Shown: positions 11,528 through 22,345 of the stretch, in pieces
Layout: each line of letters opens with the position of its first letter
Numbering within the stretch: position 1 is the first letter of the stretch
Source: Buxus sempervirens
Lineage: Eukaryota > Streptophyta > Magnoliopsida > Buxales > Buxaceae
Assembly: GCA_947561395.2 (NCBI GenBank)
Contig: OX387185.1
Location: 17,696,366-17,760,365 of the forward strand
Reading direction: 5' to 3'
DNA length: 64,000 nucleotides
Position numbers and translations under genes: made by a program
The notes under the pieces: generated by a model
The model's database searches: none
Told to the model about the DNA's origin: nothing
What the model saw: the letters and a program-made list of their open reading frames with translations, nothing else

Positions 11528-12207
11528 ACTTCAAGCTAGGGAAAGCCAACCAGAAAGCGCTGCAGAAGAAGGAATGACAAGACATGACGAAGAATGAGCA
11601 TAAATGAAGATATCATCGGGCAAGATGGCCCCTTCTGTAATTTTTGATTTCACACTTGTGTAAATAGAGTAGAGCAGGTGTGTGAGCTCCCTTGAGGCCC
11701 TGGACAGCGTTGGAAGCAACTCCTCACCAACAGCAGCTCCTCCTCCGCTCTTCCCTCCTCCTTTCTCCATTCAGTCCACATCCTAACCCAACCCTCGGCC
11801 ATCAAATCCTAAAAAAAAAAAAAGAAAAAAAAATGCAAGCAAACTTCAAGTAAAAGACACGAAATGGATCAGAAATCTGAAGTCACCTAAAAGATTTAAT
11901 GGAACAAAAAAGAGGAAAAGAATATTGTCAAGTGTCTGGCATCAACGCCGAAACAGGTTGGCGAGCTCAAATCCAATCTAATCTCTTTCAAACTTAAATT
12001 AAACGCTGAAGAGTTGCCCTACAAGAAACCCGAAAAGCAAAGGGTAAGGAAACTCTGAAGCCAGGAAGTGACGCCACATCATTGGCCGCTTCCCTTTCAA
12101 AAATGAAAACTTCAAAGGACTAAGCTTGTCGACCATGTCGACAGAAATGCCAGACGCAAAAATAAGATTCTTTTTTCTCTTTGCCGTTCATCTGCAAAGT
12201 GACTTCT

Positions 12208-12222
12208 GCAAAGAGGGGCAGC
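12208..12222 (+). promoter_or_regulatory. Polypurine tract of G
   Basis: GCAAAGAGGGGCAGC immediately before TGTAAGCAC, identical in its core to the tract in A. Confidence 0.85.
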
Positions 12223-12805
12223 TGTAAGCACTTCATTTTTGTGCTCCCATAAGAGCCGAAAATGCAAACCCTAGACAAAAAGTCAAACCATATGGGTTGA
12301 AAATTTTACCTTTTGATCAAATGAAAATTGGTAACCTGGCTTTATCTCAATGGATAGAGAATCCCGACACGAGTCCAACGCAACTGAGTTTACTGGAATC
12401 GGGGTCCGGATGAAGGTTCGGTGGGCCAGTCAAACTTAAAGGAGAGACGAAAGTTGACTTTTCCTCGAACCCCGTGCCAAGTGCTTAGCCCTATGTCATT
12501 GAATAGAGGGCTCCGATACGAGTCTAACGCAACTGAGTTTGCTCAAATCGGAGTCCGGATGAAGGAGATATGAGCTATCGAGGTTTCCGTGCAGCAAAAC
12601 CGGAAACTGCACACGTGGCGCAGGAACTGCACACATGGCAGCCAACGCAGCAAAATATCTCAGGGATTAAATCTTAAATATCCAAAAATCACTAAAAATC
12701 TCAGGGACTAAACCAAAATTCGCAGGAACCAATCCGTAATTGCTCAAGAATGTCAAATCGGTCGAATCGGTCAAGTCGAGGGGCAAATCCGTAATTGTTT
12801 TATTT

Positions 12806-13070
12806 GTATCCGGTCAAATATATCAGATACACATGGACTTGTGTATAACCGACATCCAATGTCGGATACAAGGAGATCGATCGGCGAGATTCACGCCGAT
12901 CGCCCGACAAATTCGCGGCGGCATTTAATTTTCGAATAATTAAGTTTTGTATCCGGCATTGAATGCCGGATACAAAGAGGCACCTGTGTAACCGGCCATA
13001 GAGGCCGGCTAAGAAGAGGGCTTAGTGTATCCGGCTTGAGTTGCCGGATACATTAAGTTGGTCTATAAAA
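12806..13070 (+). promoter_or_regulatory. LTR promoter of G: TATCCGGC/GCCGGATA palindromes and TATA box
   Basis: Facing pairs of TATCCGGC and GCCGGATA, 7 bases apart, recur several times up to 13053. A related pair ACCGGCC/GGCCGGC lies near 12993. The cluster ends a few bases before TATAAAA. Confidence 0.72.
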
Positions 13071-15679
13071 GGCCAATAGCAGCCCATTTCCGGGGGTGGG
13101 CTTCTTTTGCTGGTTTCCAGTTTTCTTCTCCCACTTTTTCTCATCCGAAACCTTCCATCTTCAGCTCCCTTTGGCCTTCCACCACCTCACCATACCACCT
13201 TAAGGGTTTCCACCTTTGTCCCCTTCTTCTTCTCCACTTTCTAAAACAAGTCCAAGAAGCCTAGTTGTTGTTGGGGTGAAGTAGGTGCACCAAGCAAGTC
13301 ACTGGCTGCTGTACCACCTCCAAGAAGTACCACCACCTTGCCTAGGTGTGCAAGAACTATTGGGTAAGGCTTCTCATCACATTGTATCATGCATATGTTA
13401 AAATTAGAATTTTCTGGAAATTCTTCTACATTTGCTTCCCTCTTGGCATGAACTTGTTTCCGTGAATGTCATGCATGCATTTGGTGCTCTTGTTATGACA
13501 TGAAGATCTCCAAAAGTAAGAGGTTCACGTAGGGTTCCTTGGGAGTAGGAGGGTTCATTTTTCATGCCATTTTAATTCGTTGTTTTGAGTATTTTGGGAG
13601 GAGAATGCTTCTTCCAGCTTGATCTCATGTACCCCCCATATAACCCCCTTTCTTTCTCCTTTCTCTAAAGATTTTGTGCTGAGCCATAAGCCTAGACTTA
13701 AAGTTTGCTGGATGTTTTCTCTTTGCTGTTTTTTTGTTTTCTTTCACATGTGTAGTGGCATGCATGCTAGGATCGTATGGGCACTTTTTCCTTACTGTTT
13801 TTACATGCTTAATCAGGTCTCCCTTGCATGTTAGCCTCTATTGTTAGCCACCAAAAGTCAGTCCCTGGACCATGCTTTATGCATACGGTTTTTCTGTTTT
13901 CTTCTTTGATAACACGCCGATCATTGCTTGATGTTTTCAGCTACTGTCCTGCTCCCAAACCCTTCCAGAAGTTGCTGCCCTAGCACCTTTAGAACCCCCC
14001 CCCCCCCTACACCCTCCCTTAGCCCAATCCATAGAGCCACGCATGAAGGCTGTCCTCCCAATCTCCATGTTTTTTACCCTTTTGGGCATGCTTAACACCC
14101 TCATGTATGGCTGCTGTTCTGTGCATTTGCGGCAGACTTTTATGTGCTATTTATTCATGTTCATATGGCATGCTTAGTAGCTTGGTTGTTCCCCGTATGT
14201 GCACACCTGTAGGTCATCTCCCCATGCATTACTTCCCCCCATGTGCATGTTGAAATCAGACTAAAGCCTCAGTTGTAAGTTGCTGTTTGGAGTCTCATTA
14301 TATTGTGGGTTTGGTAATTAATTGGTTTAGTTTGAGATGCATGCTTGCTAGGCTTTAATGGTTGGCGGATTAATGTTGTGAAGTCATGAAATGTGGGGTG
14401 CTAAGACCCCATCTCGTTGCTGTTGGTTGCTGGAAATGGAGGGCAGCAACCCCATGCCCTCCCCTCTCTCCCTTGCCTAGCTAAGAAACCAAGAAAAGTA
14501 GGCCAAATGAGGCCTCTCCCCAAACTTGAACCAATGTGGGCCCATCCAGGGGCCCACACAGCTTATAGAAGGCCCTAGGAAGCCCCTGGAAGCGATCCCA
14601 ATGGCCAAAGCCCGAAAAGGGCATTTTTGAGGTGATCCGGCAACTCAGGCCGGATCACCTATGGCCTACGTGTATCCGGCAACTAAGGCTGGATACACAT
14701 AAAAATACCATTTTTATGTTTTTTGGGGTTCCTTGCCGAATTTTGTGATGGTTTGAGCCAAACCAAGTGAACCAGTAGGGTTTCCGGGTCACCTGGAAAC
14801 CCAACATGGGACCTGGACCACGGTCCAGTTTGGAAACATTAGTGGGCCTTCCAACGGGGCCCACCAAACTTGATGAATTCCAAAGCATGCAAATCAGTAA
14901 GATTAAATAAAGGGAACTAATTAAACCGGGTGGGCCAAACCCAATGCGGCCCACCCAAACCTTGATGCATGGAATTGGTGTGTTTAAATGCGTGGTTTGG
15001 CCGAGACCTAGGGCAAGGGCCTGTCGGGCCCGCCAAAGCCCATTAACTGAACCAAGGAAGGGTGCAAACCCTAAACCTCAAAGAACTGGGCTTTCAAGCC
15101 CAAAACTGGACCACGGGCCCCAAGCCCAAGGTCTAGCGCATTTTTGGCAAAGTTAAATAAGATAAAACCAAAAACACTCTTGGCAACCATCATGGGGGGG
15201 CCCACCACTGGGGCCCGCCAACCAACACAGACCCACTCCTTGCATGTAAATCACCTAAAATTCCACCTTAAACAATTAAGCCAAATCAACTCACTAACCT
15301 GAGCCCAAAGGGCCTCCTAGGCTTAGGCAGAGGCCCACCAAAGGCACACGGGCTCACCCAAGCCTGCCAAGGACACCATGGGCCTTCCAACGGGGCCCAC
15401 CCAATCAGACTCAGACAACTTAAGTAAAACAAGATAAAATCCATTAAAGGGACCCACACCACCCAGGTGGTCCCACCAGACTTAAACAAATGGCATGCTG
15501 GATTAGGAATCGGGTGAAGCCAAAGTAATCTGACTCAAACCAAGGAACCCACAGGACCCGTCATCCGACGGGGTGGACTGGGGTGTCTACGGACTTCCCC
15601 AGACCACAACCGAGACCCTACTTAGAATTTTAAGCCACAGACCAAAGCCCAAAATAGACTAACTTAGGCACCCAGGTGT

Positions 15680-15711
15680 CCGCCTGCACCCCATCAGGCG
15701 GTGGCGACTCC
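15680..15711 (+). other. U5 hairpin with compensatory change plus PBS-like decamer (G)
   Basis: Stem CCGCCTG/CAGGCGG: against A, B and F both partners of one base pair have changed (T-A to C-G), so pairing is kept. TGGCGACTCC follows (15702-15711), here only 45 bases from the LTR end because the distal part is shorter. Confidence 0.78.
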
Positions 15712-15746
15712 AAATTTTCCCGTGCCGTGTTTATGACGCGCGCACA

Positions 15747-18149
15747 AGCACCTTCAAACGCTTTTCCTCTATCAGATTAAGTTGATCATGTCTTGACTGT
15801 ATCCATTCAGCTTCTTCCAATTCTGCTTCCATTAGCACTCTCAGTGATGGGATTTCAACTTCGACTGGTAAGACTACTTCCATTCCATAAACTAGGGAAT
15901 ACGGGGTTGCCCCAGTAGAAGTCCGGATTGAGGTCCTGTAGGCATGTAGAGCAAGCGGTAGCATTTCATGCCAATCTCTGTAACTTACTATCATCTTCTG
16001 AATTATTTTCTTTATATTCTTGTTTGTTGCTTCTACTGCCCCATGCATCTTTGGTTTATACGGAGCTGACTTGTGATGGGTTATCTGGAACTGCTCACAA
16101 ATATTCTTCATATCCTTGTTCTTAATATTGGAAGTGTTGTTTGATACTATGGCATTTGGTAAACCAGAACGACAAATGATATTGTGCTTCAAAAATTTAA
16201 GAACATGGTTACTTGTGATATTTGCATATGAAGCTGCCTCTACCCACTTTGTGAAATAATCAATTGCTACCAGAATAAATCTGTGCCCATTTGATCCCTT
16301 CGGGGAGATCATACCAATGACATTTATACCCCACATGGAGAAAGGCCATGGTGAGGTCATCTTGTGCAGCTCACTTGGTGGTGCATGCTTATTATTAGCA
16401 TATATTTGGCACATATGACACCTCTTAACATGTACACAGCAATCGTGCTCCATCGTTGACCAATAGTATCCCAATCGTAGAATCTTCTTCGCAAGCATGT
16501 GCCTATTCATATGCAGTCCACAGACTCCTCCATGTACAGTTTCAATCAACCTTTCTGACTCAGCCTTAGCAACACATTTGAGTAGGATATCATTATGTGA
16601 CCTCTTGTATAACTACCCATCACTTAGTAAGAATTGTCCTGCTAATCTCTGTATCGCCCTTTTCTCAGTAGAGGTAACACCTTCTGGCAAGCTTCGATCA
16701 TTCAAAAATTTCCAAATATCATGGAACCATGGTTTTTCTTCTTCTGGTTTTCCTTCAAGAACAAAACAGTAAGCCGGTTCATCTCTGACTTCAATTTCCA
16801 ACAGTTTGATATCTACCCCTTCCGGAATACTGATCATTGAAGCCAATGTTGCCAAAGCATCTGCAAACTGGTTCATGGCCCTTGGCATATAGCTGAAGGA
16901 AATTCGAGTAAATTTGGTGCTTATTTCGTCCAAATACTGGTGATATGGGATCAACTTGTGATGTTTGGTTTTCCATTCACCAGTTGTTTGGAAGATGATA
17001 AGACTCGAATCTCCGTATACGTCAATTTCCTCTACTTCATGGTCTAGAGCAGCCTGTAACCCAATTATACTTGCCTCATACTCTGCAATATTGTTTGTGC
17101 ACTGGAACCTCAACTTTACTGCAATTGGGATATGTGAACCATCCGGCTTTACCAAAACTGCCCCAATTCCATTTCCATTCATGTTTGTGGCCCCGTCGAA
17201 GAACATCTACCAAGAGCTTTCACTGTCCTCTTCTTCAGTAAATAAAACTGCCTCATTAGGAAAATTAGTCTTTAATGGCTGATAGTCTGGCAAGGGATAC
17301 TCAGCTAAGTGATCAGCAATTGCTTGACCTTTAATTGTCTTTTGAGTGACATATTTAAGGTCAAATTCAGAAAGCAACAGCTGCCACTTCGCCGTTTTGC
17401 CAGTTAGTGCCGGTTTCTCAAATAGGTACTTCAGAGGGTCCATTCGGGATATCAATAATGTGGAATGACTGAGGAAGTAATGCCTCAATCTTTGAGTACC
17501 CCATACTAACGCACAACATGTCTTTTCCAAAGGAGAATACTTGGCTTCATATTCTGTGAACTTCTTACTTAGATAGTAAATAGCCCTTTCCTTCTTGCCT
17601 GTTTCATCATGTTGCCCCAAGACACACTCCATTGATGTCTCCAAAACTGACAAGTACAGAATCAGTGGTCTTCGTGGAATTGGTGGCACTGGCACAAGTG
17701 GATTCAGCAAATATTCTTTTATCTTGTCAAAGGCCTATTGTCAATCATCATTCCAGACCGTTGGGTTGTTCTTTCTTAGCAACTTGAAAATTCGTTCATA
17801 CGTGGCAGTGAGTTGTGCTATGAACCGGCTGATGTACTGAATTCTTCCAAGGAAACCTTTAACTTCCTTCTCTATTCTGGGTGGTGGCATTTCAATAATC
17901 GCTTTTGCTTTGGCCGGGTCAATCCCTATTCCCCTTCTGCTCACTATGAATCCCAACAATTTTCCTGATGTAGCCCCAAAGACACATTTTGCTGGGTTAA
18001 GTCGTAAACTGTATTTTTTGAGTCGGTCAAACACCTTCTTTAAGTTGATCAAGTGGTCTTCTTCTTTACAGGACTTGGCAATCATATCATCTACATAGAC
18101 TTCCATCTCCTTGTGGATCATATCATGGAACAGTGCTGTCATGGCCCGT
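15747..18149 (-). pseudogene. C pol, 3' segment: RT (part), RNase H, second RNase H, integrase (part)
   Basis: On the minus strand this reads from the RT palm (YVDDMIAKS) through gypsy RNase H, Tat-type second RNase H (MFFDGA, AEYEA, GDSSLI) and integrase with the zinc region and WGINVIG, VSNNTS and GAVEAT around the catalytic positions. It ends in the integrase C-terminal part at G's insertion point. Similarity to D pol is high throughout. Broken, a handful of breaks. Confidence 0.85.
18145..18149. repeat. Left target-site duplication of D (CCCGT)
   Basis: CCCGT directly left of D's LTR is repeated at 41234-41238 directly right of the other LTR. Five bases is the usual Ty3/gypsy length, and C's RT reads on from one side to the other. 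Confidence 0.9.
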
Positions 18150-20420
18150 TGTGAGACATGGGAAAAAATCACCGGAGTGATCGTCCCTCCGTCAACACAC
18201 GGGCTCAACGCAAAAGTGGGAGAGTCGCCACCATTCATGATTTTGGGGTGAGAATGGACACCAAAGAGTTCACAAATAAGCAAAAATAACCAAAAGACAA
18301 ATTCTAGGGTAAAAATAACCCTACTTGAAAATCAAATCCAGAGATGGGTAAGGGGATTAGATTATGAACGGGGGAAGGTGTTAGGCACCCCCATTCATCC
18401 ACACGAAGTGGTAGCCAAGTGTATGTTCATGCAAAAATAAAGTAAGAAAGCTTGCTAAAAATCATGAAAAAGCCTTGAAAAAGGAACAAGTGTATGATAT
18501 ATTCACATGAAGATCTAAATGGATTTTAGATCCTCTCTTATGTCAATATCATTTCTGGAACATTAAAGAGGTGGAAATCAAAGCACAAGTTGATCAAAAC
18601 CAAGTTAAATCAAATCCGGGAAGTTTGGTAAAAAGTATGCCTTTGTCTTGAAATCATTCAAATCCAATTTCAAATTGAATCAAACCAACTCTATTTGAAA
18701 GATTATGATAAATAAGGAGCTCATGCAAAATCTCAAGTTAATCCGATAAAAATCCTAGGAGTTATGCTCCTTTGAAGTTGCTGCTGGGGATTTTTAAAAG
18801 TAGTAAGTGGGCAACTTTGGAAAATTGTCTAGAAAAATCCACTACATAGACATCCGTGAAATTTGGTGTGATTGAAGTCTGTATGGCCATCTTTCAAAAG
18901 AAACTAGCCTCATACAAAAATCCCTTCGGACGTGCCTTGGGTGGTCTCCCGAACAGGCCCCGAAGATCACAGATTTACCCAGAAAAATGCAAATGAGCAG
19001 TTCTGAGTAAATCGGCTACCAATAATTCAAATGAAATCCAAAAATTATGAAACCAACTGGATTTGAAAATAGACTCATAAAGGAGTACTCAGAAATAAAA
19101 ATCACTCGAATCGGACTTAAAACGAACACATGGCGGTCCGTCGAAGTGACAAGTTCTGTATTTGAACCTGAACTGTCCACTTAACTTCTACAGAGAGGTG
19201 TCAAACATCCGCTAAATGGAAATTCGTGAAATTTGGTGGACATAAACTAGACAGCCTCACCTTTCCAATGGTTCTGGAATCACCCCAAAATTCATCCGGA
19301 TGATGAAGTTATGGGCATCCGAAGTAAGGATACAGGTGCTGTCAAGCTAAGCCACTTTTGAAGAAAACCAAATCCGAAAATTGACAAAAAGTGTGTGATT
19401 CGTGTGAGATGAATCCAAAACCTTTGAAAAACATTTAAAAACACTCCAGAATTTGATTGAGGCCATTTATTGGAGATTTATCACAATGAATGTAATAAAT
19501 CCCCAAATGTGAGCCTATTCACCAAAATAGTGTAATATGTGTGCAAAAGTGAAAAACCAAGCAAGATCAATACAACATGCATATAGATTCAACAAAATAG
19601 GTTCTAGCATAGCCTAGGGTTCCGTTCCATTATCGTTTCCCTCTGTTCTCTTTAAGATAATCAAGGGTACTTTGAATATGGAACGGTTTACAATCAATCA
19701 AAAAGGCCTTATGCTACATAGGTTCTAGCACTAGGGTCAATCCCCAGTCTCGTTTCTCCTAGATCCGCCTTCACGTTTTACGGCTAGGGGAGTCTTGAGA
19801 TACTTTGAGCCGGGGAAGGATTTCCACACATACAAACAAGGCTTTACACTACAGAAAGGTAGAAGAAGAGATCTAGATCTAGGAATGTAAAGACAGAAAA
19901 TAAAAAGAAAAGTTGAGGCTTACCTGAGTTCTGGAGACGATTCCACAGTGGTTTTCTTCTTCTCTTGGAGTTCTTCTTTGCGAGAATTCAAAACAAGAGT
20001 TGTGTTACATTTGCTCAAGGAGGAGGCTCCTATTTATAGACAAAGGCTAAGGTCATTGGTAGACACAACTTAATAACCCCTCCAACCTTAACCCTAAGGT
20101 CATTTCCGAGATTTCCCCTCATTTAATGAGGGACATGATGGTAACAAGTGATTTCTCTCGGAAAACCCTAATTTTGAGCAAACTTAAGGTATCCGGTATA
20201 TCAGGCCGAATAAAAAAGGGCCTTAAGGTATCCGGTACATGATACCGGATACACTAAGGCTCACATGTATCCGGTATGAGTATCCGGATACGGGAAAGGG
20301 TACTTGTATCCGGATTCAGTATCCGGATACAGGTAAAAGTTTCTTTTCTTCAAATTCTGTGCTGGCTTTCCAGGAGATAATGATTTTTGATGATTGTTTG
20401 TGCAATTTGGGGTGTCTACA
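18150..20420 (-). repeat. 3' LTR of element D (2271 bp)
   Basis: In element sense it starts TGTAGACACC (at 20420) and ends GTCTCACA (at 18150). The TATA lies on the minus strand at 20031-20039. TATCCGG palindromes lie upstream of it at 20184-20335. A PBS-like decamer (18221-18230) lies 71-80 bases from the LTR end. The stretch 18591-18750 is much more diverged from the other LTR than the rest. Confidence 0.92.
20184..20335 (-). promoter_or_regulatory. TATCCGG palindrome cluster upstream of D's LTR TATA
   Basis: Four facing pairs such as TATCCGGT/ACCGGATA and TATCCGG/CCGGATA within 150 bp. The same cluster occurs in the other LTR at 41002-41146, with the TATA there at 40838-40846. Confidence 0.75.
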
Positions 20421-20435
20421 ACTGCCCCTCTTTGC
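20421..20435 (-). promoter_or_regulatory. Polypurine tract of D
   Basis: On the minus strand GCAAAGAGGGGCAGT, directly before the LTR start TGTAGACACC. It matches the tract of family X although the LTRs differ. Confidence 0.88.
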
Positions 20436-20821
20436 GGGAGCTGCGAAGCAGTGAGCTGCAAAGAGTAGACAAGCCCAAATTGCATTCCCTTGAGCATGAT
20501 TTGCTCGGTTTAATTCAATTTCTGTAGAAAACCATTTTTGAGTGGAGATTTGCCAAAAAGCCCTGACTTTAAGGGGGGCATCTCTCCAAGAGTTCTTAAA
20601 TTCCACTGAGCCCTTTGTGGCTGTGAAGTGGATTTTAAGCCCAAAAATAGGATTTTTTGAAAAACTGATTTTTTATCAAACCAAGTTGAAAATTGAGTGG
20701 ATATCATCCTTTTGACCAGGCACATTTCCCAAAGTTGTCCCAAATTCCACAGAGCTCTCGTGGCTGTGAGGTGGATTTTGAGACAAAAATAGGATTTTGA
20801 GAAAATAGAAATTGTAGCACA

Positions 20822-21015
20822 ATTTTGCTTTTTCCTTTTCCTTCTCTTTTTTTTCTTTTCTTCTTTTTTTTTTTTCTTTTTTTTTCTTTTTTTTTCTTCT
20901 TTTTTTTTATTTTTTTTTTCTTTTCATTTCCTTTTCTTCTTTTTCATTTCCTTTTTTTCTATTCTTTTCTGTTTTTTTTTCTCTATTTTTTTCTATTTTT
21001 TTTTCTTTTTTCTTT
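20822..21015 (+). repeat. Long polypyrimidine (T/C) tract in D
   Basis: About 190 bases almost purely T and C, so purine-only on D's genomic RNA. It lies between the 3' polypurine tract and the antisense PMD promoter. The Phe/Leu/Ser-rich frame across it is not a gene. Confidence 0.8.
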
Positions 21016-21017
21016 GG

Positions 21018-21120
21018 TATCCGGTATGTATATCCGGATAATCAAGGGTCTGCGGGTATCCGGCCTGAGTATCCGGATCCCGCAGGTTTACTTAAGTCGC
21101 GCGCGACCGCGACTTTTCAT
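21018..21120 (+). promoter_or_regulatory. Likely promoter of D's antisense PMD gene
   Basis: Two facing TATCCGG/CCGGATA pairs (21018-21078) are followed by GACCGCGACT (about 21105) and CTTTTCAT. E has GACCGCGACT followed by CTTCACTTT at the same relative place (51243-51262). No clear TATA box. The following 300 bases look like an untranslated first exon ending in a CAG|GTAAGT donor near 21435, with an intron to 22345. Confidence 0.55.
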
Positions 21121-22345
21121 TTCTTTTCTTCTTGCTCCGATTACTCAGACCGGCTCTCTCCTTCTTCTTCTTCACCCGACGGTTGCTCCCTTCTTCTCCG
21201 GCGATTCCCTGAGCTCCGGTGGCTCCTGTTGCTGCCGGCGAGAGTCTGCAACTCCGGCGACCTGTATTGACTTCGTCTATTTGCACTTGGCTGCCACGAC
21301 CGAGCCCTGGTTTGGTGCTTTGGTTTTTTCGCTCGTCTCCAGTTGATTGCCGACTTCCAACCAGCACCGGCGACTCAGGCGTCCGTGCTTCCTTGCTCTT
21401 GCTTACCGCGGCCAACTTCTTGCTTCCAATTTCAGGTAAGTCTTCGAATGTTCAGTCATGCTCTAGCTATTGATTGCCACCATTTCAGACTATGCATTGA
21501 CTTGGATTGAGCTTGATTTAGATGCCAATTTTCTGCATCTGTTGTGATCAATGCACGATTGAGAATGCCTTTGTTGATGTTTGCCCATGACTAAACCCCC
21601 GTGGACTGATATCATGCTGTTGCTTGCCCTCCACATTGATCTTGTCGGTTTTTTGAACTGTCTGTCAGTGGAATCCGAATTGCCTGCTTAATGTCATGCT
21701 TTAATTTGGATTTCTATTCCATGTTGCAATTGACCCATGCTGCATTTTTGATTGTAATACCATGCTTGTGATTGGGTGCTGCAATTGTGCTATAATTCTT
21801 GATGACCATGATTTGTGCCTTCGATGATATCCATATTCAATCACTTTGACTGTTAGTGGGTATTCACTTGCTGATTGTATGCACGGATTTTTTTTCTTTT
21901 CCTCGCCACCCTGGCATGATCACTTTGATGCTTTTGTTAGGATGTAGAGACTTCTGAATTGTATTGCCTTCTTTCCCAATTCGATTGCCACTTCTTAGCT
22001 TGAATTTGGATCACTTGTTGGACTCAGGCTTCTCCACTTGGAATTTTTCCCCACAAGGTAGTGCTTCTGCAGTTCTTGCTAGGATCTTGCTCTGCGCATT
22101 TTTCCTGATTACACCTGGTAATTAAGAAAATATTAATCTTCCCAGAAACTTTAGGACCATATTTGGAAATGCCTTAGAAACAAAATTTTTGACAAACAAC
22201 TTAGCATAAAATTGTTGATTAGGCAGAAATACCAAATGCTTTCTAAAATAGATAAAATACCCACAATTCATGATAATTTGGAAAAAATTATGTAAGACTG
22301 GGAGCAAAGCCAACTTTGAAATTCATAAAACACTTCCCTGTGTAG

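Larger units (their letters stand above)
11150..15746 (+). mobile_element. Element G: 3' end of a Tat-lineage element, LTR family X
   Basis: A 3' non-coding part (11150-12222) and a complete LTR (12223-15746). The non-coding part matches A around 950-1806. The LTR's right end abuts the integrase region of minus-strand element C, so G is inserted in C. The 5' part of G lies beyond the left edge, behind B and A. Confidence 0.82.
12223..15746 (+). repeat. 3' LTR of element G (3524 bp)
   Basis: The longest family X LTR here. It starts TGTAAGCACTTC and ends GCGCGCACA. It carries two copies of the U3 unit, TATCCGGC palindromes at 12806-13053 and 14636-14700, a TATA box (13064-13070) and GGCCCA-rich sequence (14530-15500). 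The stretch 13265-14520 is T-rich with no recognisable gene. Confidence 0.85.

Noticed and set aside
1-15746. A, B and G as a tandem LTR-sharing array made by unequal recombination
   Set aside because: The sequence after A's LTR starts in mid RT, and after G's LTR in minus-strand integrase; neither is a PBS and leader. Nested insertion explains every junction.
20825-21346. 173-residue Phe/Leu/Ser-rich frame as a membrane protein gene
   Set aside because: It is a translation of the polypyrimidine tract and the following untranslated exon.
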